NCBI RefSeq assembly: GCF_014637345.1
Contig: NZ_BMEX01000005.1
Span: 285,633-349,632 of the forward strand
Length of the DNA stretch: 64,000 bases
Origin: Kroppenstedtia guangzhouensis
Lineage (GTDB): Bacteria > Bacillota > Bacilli > Thermoactinomycetales > DSM-45169
Direction of reading: 5' to 3'
Part shown: positions 31,038-38,933 of the stretch, in pieces
How the letters are laid out: every line of letters starts with the position of its first letter
Position numbering within the stretch: position 1 is the stretch's first letter
The notes under the pieces: generated by a model
What the model was told of the DNA's origin: nothing
The model's input: the letters and a program-made list of their open reading frames with translations, nothing else
Database searches by the model: none
Program-made: the position numbers and the translations under genes

Positions 31038-31084
31038 GAGCCCACACCGGGTAACCCCCGGACCACTATCGAAAAGGAGTCGAC

Positions 31085-31318
31085 ATGGGATGGGAAAATG
31101 CACGGGCAGAAGAAATCGGACGACTCCGTGTTGAGATCCAGTCATTAAAAGGATTGCAAAATAAGGCGGCAGAGCTGGCGGACGCAATCGATGACCACGG
31201 ATTCAAGGATGAAGTGAGTTCACTGCATGAAATGCTGGTGATGTTTGGAGCACTCATGAGGGTGAACACCGCCGACCGACGGCAAAAATTGAAGAGCTTG
31301 AAGGAGGAGGAAGAGTGA
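31085..31318 (+). CDS. small coiled-coil hypothetical protein
   Basis: 77 residues, helical and charged (EEIGRLRVEIQSLKGLQNKA), no family recognised. ATG 31085 follows AAAAGGAG. Its stop overlaps the next start, so it heads an operon of small proteins. Confidence 0.7.
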   Translation: MGWENARAEEIGRLRVEIQSLKGLQNKAAELADAIDDHGFKDEVSSLHEMLVMFGALMRVNTADRRQKLKSLKEEEE

Positions 31319-31626
31319 AACAAAAACGCCGGTACGGCTTCCATCAGCGGATTCTGGATCTGATCAAACAGGGTGAAGAGGTTCACTCAAGGGCAATGGG
31401 CCGGTGGGGGCGAGTTACGGGTGGTGTGGCGGGTATCAATGACCCCAACTATCCGGCGGTGCTCCGCATCAAGTCCGTCCGTGGTGGCATTGAGTGTGTA
31501 ACCTGCTTTGAAGTTGGTGATCGGGTTGAACTGGTCTATGAGGACGGAAAATGGTGGATCGTGAACTCGTGGGAGGTGGAGAGCAATGGGAACGATCACA
31601 CGGGAGACCCGGCGGCAAGCGTATGA
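31315..31626 (+). CDS. hypothetical protein
   Basis: 103 residues from GTG 31315, overlapping its upstream neighbour by four bases. A basic N-terminus is followed by a beta-rich part (GDRVELVYEDGKWWIVNSWEV). No family recognised; the end overlaps the next gene by 41 bases. Confidence 0.65.
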   Translation: MKQKRRYGFHQRILDLIKQGEEVHSRAMGRWGRVTGGVAGINDPNYPAVLRIKSVRGGIECVTCFEVGDRVELVYEDGKWWIVNSWEVESNGNDHTGDPAASV

Positions 31627-31900
31627 TTCGGTTCTGAAAACGCTGGAGACCCGTCAGGCGGTAGTCTTGCGAGAGCTTCGGAAATGCCCTCGGTTGACGG
31701 CCAACGAGCTAGCTGTCCGGCTGTGGAACAGCGGAGTCATTCCAATGCCGGAGAGGAACCGGGTGCACCCCCGGCTGAATGAGTTGGTTGAAGCTGGGGA
31801 AGTGGCAGTGACCGGGAAGCGAACCTGTAGTATCTCCGGAAAGAAATGTGCGGTGTATGAACCAGTAGATACAAGATCCATACAAGGATCACTTTTCTAG
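31586..31900 (+). CDS. winged-helix DNA-binding protein
   Basis: 104 residues. Helix pattern VVLRELRKCPRLTANELAVRLW, then HPRLNELVEAGEVAVTGKR, the recognition helix and wing of a MarR/phage-type winged helix. CSISGKKCAVYEP resembles the end of phage proteins that bind replication origins. Probable regulator of the replication genes that follow. Confidence 0.7.
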   Translation: MGTITRETRRQAYDSVLKTLETRQAVVLRELRKCPRLTANELAVRLWNSGVIPMPERNRVHPRLNELVEAGEVAVTGKRTCSISGKKCAVYEPVDTRSIQGSLF

Positions 31901-31953
31901 ATGGGGCGGTCACAATTGCTTACGTAGAAGGGAAGAGGAGGGGAGACTAAGTA

Positions 31954-32940
31954 ATGGCTGGTGTTCCTTGGATACGAATCTCGACCAACATGTTTGAAGA
32001 TGAAAAGGTCAAATTGATTCAAGCACTTCCTGAAGGAGACTCATTGGTAGTTATCTGGCTTCGGCTATTGACTCTAGCTGGAAAAACGAACGATCGAGGT
32101 TATATCTACTTAGACGAAGGGACTCCGTACACCCCGCAAATGCTATCTATCATCATGAACAAACCTCAAACAGTAGTGGATTTGGCACTCCAAACCTTCT
32201 CAGACTTTCAAATGATCGAGGTCAATGAACAAGGGATTTGCATTCTCAACTGGGAGAAGCACCAGAACATTGACGGACTGGAGAAGATCCGAAAACAGAA
32301 CCGGGAGCGTAAACGGAGACAGAGAGCACGGCAAAAAGAGCTTCCAGAACCTGAACCTCATCCGGACTCTGGTTCCGATGATTCACGTGACATGTCACGT
32401 GACGTCCCGGAAGAAGTCACGCCAAGTCACGCAACAGATAAAGAAGAAGATAAAGATAAAGATATAGATAAAGATAGAGAAAGAGAAAAGAGAGGGAGGA
32501 CTGGGGGGAGAGAAAATCTTTGTTCCACGGAGGATATAAAGACCTTTGTTGAAAGCCTATCGGCTTCCAACCCCTTACCTATTCCTCAAGATCTCTTGAT
32601 CAAATATATCAACTGCCTGAGGCTGACACGGAAGACGGGACGGATCTCCCAAAGCATCATCCTCAGCCACTGGGAGAAATGGCAGCAGTTTCCCCCAGTT
32701 GTCGTTCAATACGCAATGTATATCCACCTAACAAAGCATGACGACAAAAAAGAAGAATACACACTGGGGATCATGCGAAACACCGATGAACATGAGGCCA
32801 ACAGGAAGATGATCCTGTTGAAAAACAAAAAACAAAGTAACAAGGAGGTACCCCAACATGAACCACCTTGGACCAGCCCTTCTGGAAGCTCTTCCCCCGC
32901 TGAACCCGCAGATCGATACGAAGAATTTGTCATCGAATGA
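31954..32940 (+). CDS. phage replisome-organiser-type (DnaD-like) protein
   Basis: 328 residues. The N-terminal 120 residues are a phage replisome organiser domain (PWIRISTNMFEDEKVKLIQAL, LTLAGKTNDRGYIYLDEGTPY). A very charged linker (EEDKDKDIDKDRERE) and a DnaD/DnaB-II-like helical C-terminus follow. It likely binds the element's origin and recruits the helicase loader encoded by the overlapping next gene. ICE rolling-circle or theta replication would need it. Confidence 0.85.
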   Translation: MAGVPWIRISTNMFEDEKVKLIQALPEGDSLVVIWLRLLTLAGKTNDRGYIYLDEGTPYTPQMLSIIMNKPQTVVDLALQTFSDFQMIEVNEQGICILNWEKHQNIDGLEKIRKQNRERKRRQRARQKELPEPEPHPDSGSDDSRDMSRDVPEEVTPSHATDKEEDKDKDIDKDREREKRGRTGGRENLCSTEDIKTFVESLSASNPLPIPQDLLIKYINCLRLTRKTGRISQSIILSHWEKWQQFPPVVVQYAMYIHLTKHDDKKEEYTLGIMRNTDEHEANRKMILLKNKKQSNKEVPQHEPPWTSPSGSSSPAEPADRYEEFVIE

Positions 32941-33724
32941 CCCCATGGCCTATGCCTACTGCTGCACGCGCTGTCGAAAAGAAATCCGTCGGTTGGAAAT
33001 CAAGCTGTTGGGAAAAACCATCCGCCCCCTCCCAGTTTGTAAATGTGTCTCGGAGGACGCCGAACGTAGAAGGCAAGAGCGAGAGCTGGCGAACAAGCGG
33101 GACTATATCCGGCGGGTTTATGGTGAGGGGCTGATCGACGATGACCTGAAACGCTCGTCTTTCGATAACTTTATCCCCCGGGAAGGTTCCGAAAAAGCTT
33201 ATCAGATGGCAAAGGACTTTGCTCTGAATTTCAAGCAACAATCAGCGGGAATGTATCTGTTCGGACCAGTTGGAGTGGGGAAAAGTCACTTGACAGCGGC
33301 GATTCACAATCATCTGAGCAGACAAGGAATTGCCTCTGTCTACATCGACGCACCGCAACTGTTCGGCCTGGCGAAAAGCACCTTTAACAACAGTAGCAAG
33401 AAGACGGATCAGGATTACGTTCAGGCGGCGATCCGGTGCGAACTTCTGACCTTGGATGAAATCGGGCTGACGCCGTTAAGCCAGTATGAGTTTGATCTAC
33501 TGTTCCAGATCATCAACGGACGAAAAGGGAGGTTGACTAATTTCACGAGCAATCTCGGATTGGAAGAGCTGGAACAATGGTTCAAATACGACCGAAACGG
33601 TAAACCCCTGGATCCCCATGGACGATTGTTCGACCGTCTGCTCGGGCAAGCCCAGCCGATCCGGCTTAAAGGGGAGTCTTACCGGCGATACCTTGCCAAG
33701 AAGAGATTGGCTGGGGGCGAGTGA
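32858..33724 (+). CDS. DnaC-like helicase loader ATPase
   Basis: 288 residues. An N-terminal Cys cluster (CCTRCRKEI...CKC) precedes an AAA+ domain with Walker A GPVGVGKSHL and Walker B LLTLDEIG. Start ATG 32858 with AAGGAGGT lies 83 bases inside the previous gene, in another frame, a strongly coupled pair. It loads the replicative helicase on the element. Confidence 0.88.
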   Translation: MNHLGPALLEALPPLNPQIDTKNLSSNDPMAYAYCCTRCRKEIRRLEIKLLGKTIRPLPVCKCVSEDAERRRQERELANKRDYIRRVYGEGLIDDDLKRSSFDNFIPREGSEKAYQMAKDFALNFKQQSAGMYLFGPVGVGKSHLTAAIHNHLSRQGIASVYIDAPQLFGLAKSTFNNSSKKTDQDYVQAAIRCELLTLDEIGLTPLSQYEFDLLFQIINGRKGRLTNFTSNLGLEELEQWFKYDRNGKPLDPHGRLFDRLLGQAQPIRLKGESYRRYLAKKRLAGGE

Positions 33725-33788
33725 GAACGTGCGGCGCTCAAGGGGGAAATCGATCCGCGGCCCGAGAGACAGAAGGGGCGGAAAAGTT

Positions 33789-33998
33789 ATGAGCCATCCA
33801 AATGATGATCTTTACCGCCGAATGACCAACCGGGAACTGATCAACGAAATGCAAGGCTGGGAGCGGCAGGTTCTGGGAGATGCAGACAAGACCCTGATTC
33901 GTGTCTTCCGGAAGGCGGCCCTGGAGTGTGCGGCGTCGGGCGATCAGGAAGGACTCAGGAAGTGGCAGGAACTACTACGGAAAGCAGAGGAGCGGTGA
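33789..33998 (+). CDS. small hypothetical protein
   Basis: 69 residues from ATG 33789 (SHPNDDLYRRMTNRELIN). Helical, with a tail EGLRKWQELLRKAEER. No family recognised. Part of the run of small genes between the helicase loader and the sulfurtransferase. Confidence 0.6.
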   Translation: MSHPNDDLYRRMTNRELINEMQGWERQVLGDADKTLIRVFRKAALECAASGDQEGLRKWQELLRKAEER

Positions 33999-34001
33999 GA
34001 G

Positions 34002-34184
34002 ATGGATCTGGAGTGCACGGATTTCCCAATTTGCCCTCATTGTGGGACGGTGGAAAAAGACTATCTTGAGATCATGGATGAAACCACGGGCGATGGAGAC
34101 GAGATCGAATATGAGTGCTGGGCCTGCGGTGGCTCCGTCACGGTAGAGATTCACATGTCATTGAATTTCAGCACGAGGGCCTAA
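34002..34184 (+). CDS. zinc-ribbon small protein
   Basis: 60 residues with two CxxC pairs (ICPHCGTVE and ECWACGGS) spaced for one zinc, and an acidic middle. Starts three bases after its neighbour's stop. Function unknown. Confidence 0.7.
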   Translation: MDLECTDFPICPHCGTVEKDYLEIMDETTGDGDEIEYECWACGGSVTVEIHMSLNFSTRA

Positions 34185-34195
34185 GGGGGATACGA

Positions 34196-34435
34196 ATGAG
34201 CAACATCTATGTGCGGGAAGGAGCAGGACCCGATAACCTGGATCTTCTGATGTATGGCCGGTACCAATGCCCCGAGTGTGGCCGGAGGGTTACGGTTCCG
34301 GAATACATGGTGGGGCTGATGATCCCCAACTGTATCGAATGTGAGGTTCAGCGGGGGAAGACAGTGCAACATGACTTCTTGGAAACCTTCTGGGATGTGG
34401 ATCAGAAAGACCATGAATGGGAGGGCGACTGGTGA
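34196..34435 (+). CDS. zinc-ribbon small protein
   Basis: 79 residues from ATG 34196 after AAGGGGG. CPECG and CIEC pairs make a zinc ribbon between a short N-terminus and an acidic, Trp-containing tail. Function unknown. Confidence 0.7.
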   Translation: MSNIYVREGAGPDNLDLLMYGRYQCPECGRRVTVPEYMVGLMIPNCIECEVQRGKTVQHDFLETFWDVDQKDHEWEGDW

Positions 34436-34492
34436 AGAGATCTTGGCGGTGAAATCGCTCAGGAATTTGTGAGATTGGCAAAGGAGGCCAAC

Positions 34493-34804
34493 ATGAAAAT
34501 TCGTATCGGGAAGTACACGCTGACATCTGACGGACATCACAATCTGATCGCTAATGAAACGGCCAAGAGGAAGGACGGAGGAGAACCTTCACTCCGGCCT
34601 GTCGCCTTCTTCAGCAAGCTGGAGCACTTTTGCAAGTGGGCACTGGACCAACGGGTTCTCAAGAGCAAAGCAGAATCCATCGAGGAACTTAAGATCGAGA
34701 TCATGGCAGCCAAGGCGGAGATCATTGAAGCGGTTCAAGAGTTGGAGCACGGAAAAGTTGGTCAAGGCAAAAAAAAAAAAAATCGGCGTGATAGAGACGT
34801 GTAA
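34493..34804 (+). CDS. hypothetical protein ending at a 14-A run
   Basis: 103 residues from ATG 34493 with AAAGGAGG. Starts MKIRIGKYTLTSDGHHN, then a helical ESIEELKIEIMAAKAEIIEAV part. Bases 34769-34782 are 14 adenines, after which this frame ends 21 bases on (NRRDRDV). Losing one A would join it to the following frame (KKKKIGVIETCKKALGY...) and give a protein of about 230 residues. Slippage, a true frameshift or a sequence error are all possible. Confidence 0.65.
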   Translation: MKIRIGKYTLTSDGHHNLIANETAKRKDGGEPSLRPVAFFSKLEHFCKWALDQRVLKSKAESIEELKIEIMAAKAEIIEAVQELEHGKVGQGKKKKNRRDRDV

Positions 34805-34898
34805 AAAGGCGCTTGGGTACAAAGACCCTCGGACGGGATTTAAACCACTCCTCACGCCGCTCACAAGGTCTGAGGGGTATGTCAAGGAGGTGGAAGGG

Positions 34899-35183
34899 GT
34901 GGCGCATGACGACAAGGTGAAGCGAACTATTGATCAGATGGAGATCGACGAACGACTGGATGAGATCAACGATTTGGCGATCCTGGCCCGCTTATTCCCG
35001 GAGGATATGACAGAGTACCATGATCGACGGGAGAGGGTGAAAGAAAAACTATCATCCGTCACGAAACGGGGCGATAGAGACGAAAAAAAGACCGGTCAGG
35101 TACCAAAACCCCTCGGAACGAATTTAAAACCCGTCAGCGAGCTCTTACAAGCGGAGAGAGGTATGCTGACCATGGAGGTATAG
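34899..35183 (+). CDS. hypothetical protein, possibly the slippage extension of its neighbour
   Basis: 94 residues if started at GTG 34899, which has a perfect AAGGAGGTG six bases upstream. The same frame is open back to the 14-A run. Charged helical protein (DERLDEINDLAILARLFPED). No family recognised. Confidence 0.6.
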   Translation: MAHDDKVKRTIDQMEIDERLDEINDLAILARLFPEDMTEYHDRRERVKEKLSSVTKRGDRDEKKTGQVPKPLGTNLKPVSELLQAERGMLTMEV

Positions 35184-35185
35184 GG

Positions 35186-35458
35186 ATGAGAAAAAAGGTG
35201 ACAGCGACGGTTGTGGTTGACGGTGGAGGAAGCAGAGCCTGGCACGGAGATACCGGCCACTACGTGTACGGGATACTTGTTCAGCTGGTTGAAGATCTGT
35301 TGAAAACTCATACTCCAGGGGAAGGGGAGACCGCCTATTTCTCCATCGTTGTGGAAAATACAGGCAGAGCCGTGAGAGTGACAAGTCCTCAAAATCTTGT
35401 ATCTGGCGCAAAGGAAGAAATGAAACGGCTGGGTTTACAGGGTGAAGTTCTATGCTGA
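35186..35458 (+). CDS. hypothetical protein
   Basis: 90 residues, mixed alpha/beta (KVTATVVVDGGGSRAW, YFSIVVENTGRAVRVTS). Starts two bases after the previous stop and overlaps the sulfurtransferase start by seven bases, so it may act with it. No family recognised. Confidence 0.6.
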   Translation: MRKKVTATVVVDGGGSRAWHGDTGHYVYGILVQLVEDLLKTHTPGEGETAYFSIVVENTGRAVRVTSPQNLVSGAKEEMKRLGLQGEVLC

Positions 35459-36714
35459 TCACCAATCTGATTACCGATTTGCTGGACGGGAAGCAGACGG
35501 TGGTGGATGAAGCAAAAACACTGATCCAACAGACGTATCTGGCCGACACTCGTCCCTGGGTCGTGGGGTTTAGCGGCGGGAAAGATTCCACCGTGGTGGT
35601 TCAACTACTGTTTGAAGCACTGAGCGAACTGCCTGAGGAAAGCCGGACAAAACCGGTTTATGTGATCTCAAGCGATACCCTGGTGGAGAACCCGCTGGTG
35701 ATGGCTACGGTGGATCTGGCACTGAATCAGATCCAAACGGCGGCCCGGGAACAGGGTCTTCCCGTCGAGGCACATAAAGTCCGACCGGATATCGAGAAAT
35801 CCTTCTGGGTCAATCTCATTGGACGGGGCTATCCCTCACCCACTCCGACCTTCCGCTGGTGCACCGATCGGCTGAAAATTGACCCGGCCAACCGCTTCAT
35901 CATGGATAAAGTTTCTGAGCACGGCGAAGTCATCGTAGTCCTAGGTGTCCGGGAGGATGAATCGAAAGCCCGGGGGGACTCCATCCGATTGCATAGTATC
36001 GAAGGAACCGACCTGATGCGGCATACCACCCTCCACAACGCATTCACTTTTGCACCGATTCGAAACTTCTCTACTGAAGATGTTTGGGACTATCTCTTGG
36101 GCACCCCATCTCCCTGGGGCGGGGACAATCACGAATTGAACCGGATGTATCGGGATTCGAGCGGCGGCGACTGTCCCCTAGTCATCGATCCCGGCATGAA
36201 GAAGTCCGGATCCTGCGGGAGCAGTCGTTTCGGATGCTGGACCTGCACGGTAGTCAGCAAGGATAAATCCCTCAACGGGTTCATCCAAAGCGGCTCCGAC
36301 TGGCTTCGACCACTGCTGGAATTTCGGAATTGGCTAGTGGAGATCCGGTCTGATCGGAAGATGAGGCAAAAATGCCGGACGGGTGGGAGGATCTATCTGA
36401 TTAAGAACCCCGGAGTGAACCCCAACACGCCCCGGGTGGTCTATGAAAGGCTTGATGACTATTTGGATGCTGTTGACCTTCGAACGATCGAGGAAGACAT
36501 CATCATTGAGAAGGATGAGGGACTGCTGTTTCCTGAGGAGTATGTGTTGGGTCTTGGACCGTTCACGCTAAGGGCTAGAAGAAAGATACTCCGGCGGCTC
36601 TTGAATGTTCAAAGAGTGGTACGAAAAAGCGGACATGATATCCGGCTTATACAACCGGATGAGATCGCCATGATCCAAAGCATTTGGAAAGCCGAAGCAA
36701 AAAATATTGCATAG
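35452..36714 (+). CDS. DndC-like PAPS-reductase-family sulfurtransferase
   Basis: 420 residues. ATP-pyrophosphatase P-loop GFSGGKDSTVVVQLL near residue 40, then RWCTDRLKIDP, GVREDESKARGDS and a Cys set (SCGSSRFGCWTCTVV) of the kind that holds an iron-sulfur cluster in DndC. DndC activates sulfur for DNA phosphorothioate modification. None of dndA, dndB, dndD or dndE, nor ssp genes, lie nearby, so it is a solitary family member. It could modify element DNA or an RNA, or use a host desulfurase. The assignment to this family is strong, the substrate unknown. Confidence 0.82.
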   Translation: MLITNLITDLLDGKQTVVDEAKTLIQQTYLADTRPWVVGFSGGKDSTVVVQLLFEALSELPEESRTKPVYVISSDTLVENPLVMATVDLALNQIQTAAREQGLPVEAHKVRPDIEKSFWVNLIGRGYPSPTPTFRWCTDRLKIDPANRFIMDKVSEHGEVIVVLGVREDESKARGDSIRLHSIEGTDLMRHTTLHNAFTFAPIRNFSTEDVWDYLLGTPSPWGGDNHELNRMYRDSSGGDCPLVIDPGMKKSGSCGSSRFGCWTCTVVSKDKSLNGFIQSGSDWLRPLLEFRNWLVEIRSDRKMRQKCRTGGRIYLIKNPGVNPNTPRVVYERLDDYLDAVDLRTIEEDIIIEKDEGLLFPEEYVLGLGPFTLRARRKILRRLLNVQRVVRKSGHDIRLIQPDEIAMIQSIWKAEAKNIA

Positions 36715-36733
36715 ACGACGGGAGGGGATCCCC

Positions 36734-36895
36734 ATGGTCAAGATCCGGGTGATGGGAGACCGGAAGAAGGTTGAAGAGACAGTGGAGCGTTTGGGAAAGG
36801 TGTTTCAGGTGATGAATGTATCGGAGCCGTACCAGAACCGGAACAATGAGATGGTTCGCACGTATGTGGAGGTGGTGGTATGCACTACAAGGTAA
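36734..36895 (+). CDS. DUF3970-like small protein
   Basis: 53 residues from ATG 36734 with GGGAGGGG. Sequence MVKIRVMGDRKKVEETVERL and the ending RTYVEVVV fit the small DUF3970 family of phages and mobile elements. Function unknown. Confidence 0.65.
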   Translation: MVKIRVMGDRKKVEETVERLGKVFQVMNVSEPYQNRNNEMVRTYVEVVVCTTR

Positions 36896-37044
36896 TCAAA
36901 AAGACGGGAGAATGCTTGGGGTTCATTGACTACCTATATGCGGTTGTGGAAGTGGACGACGACGGTGGGGAAACGGTATTTGCCGACTTTGTCACGATGG
37001 AACAGGCAGAAGCTCTGGCGGAAAAATTGAACCGGGAGGGATGA
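36880..37044 (+). CDS. small acidic hypothetical protein
   Basis: 54 residues, MHYKVIKKTGECLGFIDYLY then an acidic half. ATG 36880 lies inside the end of the previous gene with GGAGGTGGTGG before it. No family recognised. Confidence 0.6.
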   Translation: MHYKVIKKTGECLGFIDYLYAVVEVDDDGGETVFADFVTMEQAEALAEKLNREG

Positions 37045-37047
37045 CGG

Positions 37048-37335
37048 GTGAAAATTGTTCAGTTCGAGTGTCAGGAATGCAAGAGAAAGATCAGCGTGCA
37101 ACAGGATGTTTTCGACAAGGCATACAGGGACGAAAAATATTGCCTTTCCTGCCGCCCGAAGGCGAAGACGAAGGAGAAAGGGCGGATCGGTTCCGGCCAG
37201 CTGAACATCACTTGGTTTACGGGAAAACTGCAAGAGGGGGAGCGACTTGCCTACGATGATTATTATCAGCTGACACGGGATGAAAGTAGGTTCTTATTTA
37301 CGGCTCTTCAGGAATACCGAAGGGAGAACGGGTAA
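37048..37335 (+). CDS. zinc-ribbon hypothetical protein
   Basis: 95 residues from GTG 37048. CQECKRKI and CLSCRPK pairs form a zinc ribbon, followed by a basic linker and a helical C-terminus (DESRFLFTALQEYRR). Function unknown. Confidence 0.65.
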   Translation: MKIVQFECQECKRKISVQQDVFDKAYRDEKYCLSCRPKAKTKEKGRIGSGQLNITWFTGKLQEGERLAYDDYYQLTRDESRFLFTALQEYRRENG

Positions 37336-37488
37336 ATGTCAGCACTGAAAGAGGCATTACACCACCTCTGGGCAGCCGGAAAGCAGGACCCGCGAAACAA
37401 AAAGATCCAGCTTGCGATAGACATTGTTACAGATGCCATGAAAGAAAAACATCTAGAGGAGGGCGAAGTGAGTGGCAAAGCCGGTTGA
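37336..37488 (+). CDS. 50-residue hypothetical protein
   Basis: ATG 37336 overlaps the previous stop codon (TAAATG). Helical sequence KEALHHLWAAGKQDPRNKKI. Its end overlaps the sigma-factor start by 17 bases. No family recognised. Confidence 0.55.
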   Translation: MSALKEALHHLWAAGKQDPRNKKIQLAIDIVTDAMKEKHLEEGEVSGKAG

Positions 37489-38038
37489 AAAAGTGATGGG
37501 TCGGGATTTACGTGAGGAGTTGGTGGAACAGCATCAACGGTTAGTGTACTTTGTTGCGAACCAGTTCAGACAGTCCAAAATGGAATGGGATGATTTGGTC
37601 CAGATCGGATTCATTGGACTCATCAAGGCTGTTGACCGGTATAATCCAGGCATCAAAAAAGTGAAGTTTTCAACTTTCGCATTCCACTATATTCGAGGCG
37701 AAATCCTACACGAGTTGCGGGCTCTGAAACGGCATAATCCGGCGATGGAAGTCTCCGTTGAGAATGTGGTGGAAGGCGGTGGGGAAGATGACGAGATCCG
37801 GCTGATGGATACCTTGGGAACGGATCCGGACGAGGTTGAAACCACAGTAAGTAACCGGGTTGCTCTGGAGGAGAGCATGGCTGATCTAACTGATCAGGAG
37901 CGGGAGGTGATCTCGTTTCGCTTCGGCAAACAATGGACCCAGGGTGAAATCGCGGAGCTGTTCGATGTTCCGGAAAAGAGGATCCGTGTGATCGAACAGA
38001 AAGCGATCCGCAAGCTGCGGCGGCAGATGGTAAGATAA
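37472..38038 (+). CDS. sigma-70 family RNA polymerase sigma factor
   Basis: 188 residues from GTG 37472 with AGGAGGG. Region 2 (LVYFVANQFRQSKMEWDDLVQIGFIGLIKAVDRY), no region 3 beyond a linker, and region 4 (QREVISFRF-like, then TQGEIAELFDVPEKRIRVIEQKAI). Probably switches on the later genes of the element, such as the transfer operon. The promoter sequence it reads is not known. Confidence 0.88.
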   Translation: MAKPVEKVMGRDLREELVEQHQRLVYFVANQFRQSKMEWDDLVQIGFIGLIKAVDRYNPGIKKVKFSTFAFHYIRGEILHELRALKRHNPAMEVSVENVVEGGGEDDEIRLMDTLGTDPDEVETTVSNRVALEESMADLTDQEREVISFRFGKQWTQGEIAELFDVPEKRIRVIEQKAIRKLRRQMVR

Positions 38039-38144
38039 AGCCCCTCCATCCTTAAGGGGAGAAAACGAGAGGCAGGCAACCCCTCTTCCCCGAGTCTAAC
38101 GCAAGACCGGGGAGGGGGAAACCTCTTTCAAAGGGAGGGTTTGG

Positions 38145-38651
38145 ATGAGTCGCATGGTGGATAAAGCACAGTTGACCATTTTCGGAACTGATGCCCGGAG
38201 GCGGGTACGGGATCGGCTACTCTCTTGGCCAGACCTTGACAAGAAGGCCCAACGCCTTCAGCGGTTGATTGAACAGGACCGGGAAGCTCTCCGGCACTTG
38301 GATGATCAAATTCATTCATACATGATTCCCAAATACGAAACGATGGATATGCCCGGGGGGCAAGGTGTTTCAGATAAAGTCGGTGATCTTGTGGCCCGGC
38401 TGGTGGATAAGAGAGATGAACTTCATTTGTCGATCATGGAAAATGAACTAAGATTGCACGACTTAAAACGGGATTTGAATGTGATCGAGATGGCCGTAAA
38501 CGAGCTAAACCCCTTTCATGCGGAGATCGTGAGGCGGTATTATTTTCAGAAAGAGCGGTGGGAGAGCACTTGTATACAGATGCGGATCCAGAAAAGCAGG
38601 TTTTATGAGGTTCTTGCGGAAGTGTTGGATGTGTTGGGGGATCAGCTATAG
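38145..38651 (+). CDS. phage-type late transcription regulator (sigma-4-like)
   Basis: 168 residues. Coiled-coil first two thirds (KKAQRLQRLIEQDREALRHL), then a helix-turn-helix-like end (NPFHAEIVRRYYFQKERWEST...KSRFYEVLAEVL) that resembles DUF1492/ArpU-type proteins at the end of early gene blocks in phages. Follows the sigma factor and likely works with it. Start ATG 38145 after AAAGGGAGG. Confidence 0.65.
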   Translation: MSRMVDKAQLTIFGTDARRRVRDRLLSWPDLDKKAQRLQRLIEQDREALRHLDDQIHSYMIPKYETMDMPGGQGVSDKVGDLVARLVDKRDELHLSIMENELRLHDLKRDLNVIEMAVNELNPFHAEIVRRYYFQKERWESTCIQMRIQKSRFYEVLAEVLDVLGDQL

Positions 38652-38682
38652 GGTATCCCGAAGAATGTATGGTGAAAAGTGA

Positions 38683-38797
38683 CCGGAAAACAACCGGAAA
38701 AGTACCGGAAAACCTCCGGAAAAAATCCGAAGAAATCGGGTAGAACAGGAATAAGCGAGGTTTTGTAAACAAAATAAACAATAGGTTAGGCATTCGG
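38683..38797. repeat. long direct repeat, left copy, with CCGGAAAA iterons
   Basis: Four CCGGAAAA units start at 38683, 38694, 38705 and 38716 (11-bp period), followed by a degenerate unit at 38727. A conserved stretch ACAGGAATAAGCGAGG and AAACAAAATAAACAATAGG then runs to GGCATTCGG. A hairpin GGCATTC/GAATGCC with CTTTCC follows. The same block recurs at 40892-41009. Confidence 0.85.
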
Positions 38798-38933
38798 GAA
38801 TCTGAATGCCCTTTCCTATTGGACATTATCAGGTTTTTTGTCACTAAGACAGTAAAATGTGGCCTCTCCCTAGTTGCAAAAAGAGTTTGGATTTAGTAAT
38901 ATAGTTGCAAAAAGTTGCGGGAGGGGTTAGTAG

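Noticed and set aside
30843..31148. 101-codon frame through the structured block of the ICE
   Set aside because: TTG start without a good ribosome site, composition driven by GC-rich inverted repeats, no recognisable domain. Left as non-coding, though not excluded.
38683..38737. Regular 11-bp CCGGAAAA units as a possible CRISPR
   Set aside because: Units are 8 bp with 3-bp gaps; no 23-37 bp repeats with unique spacers and no cas genes.
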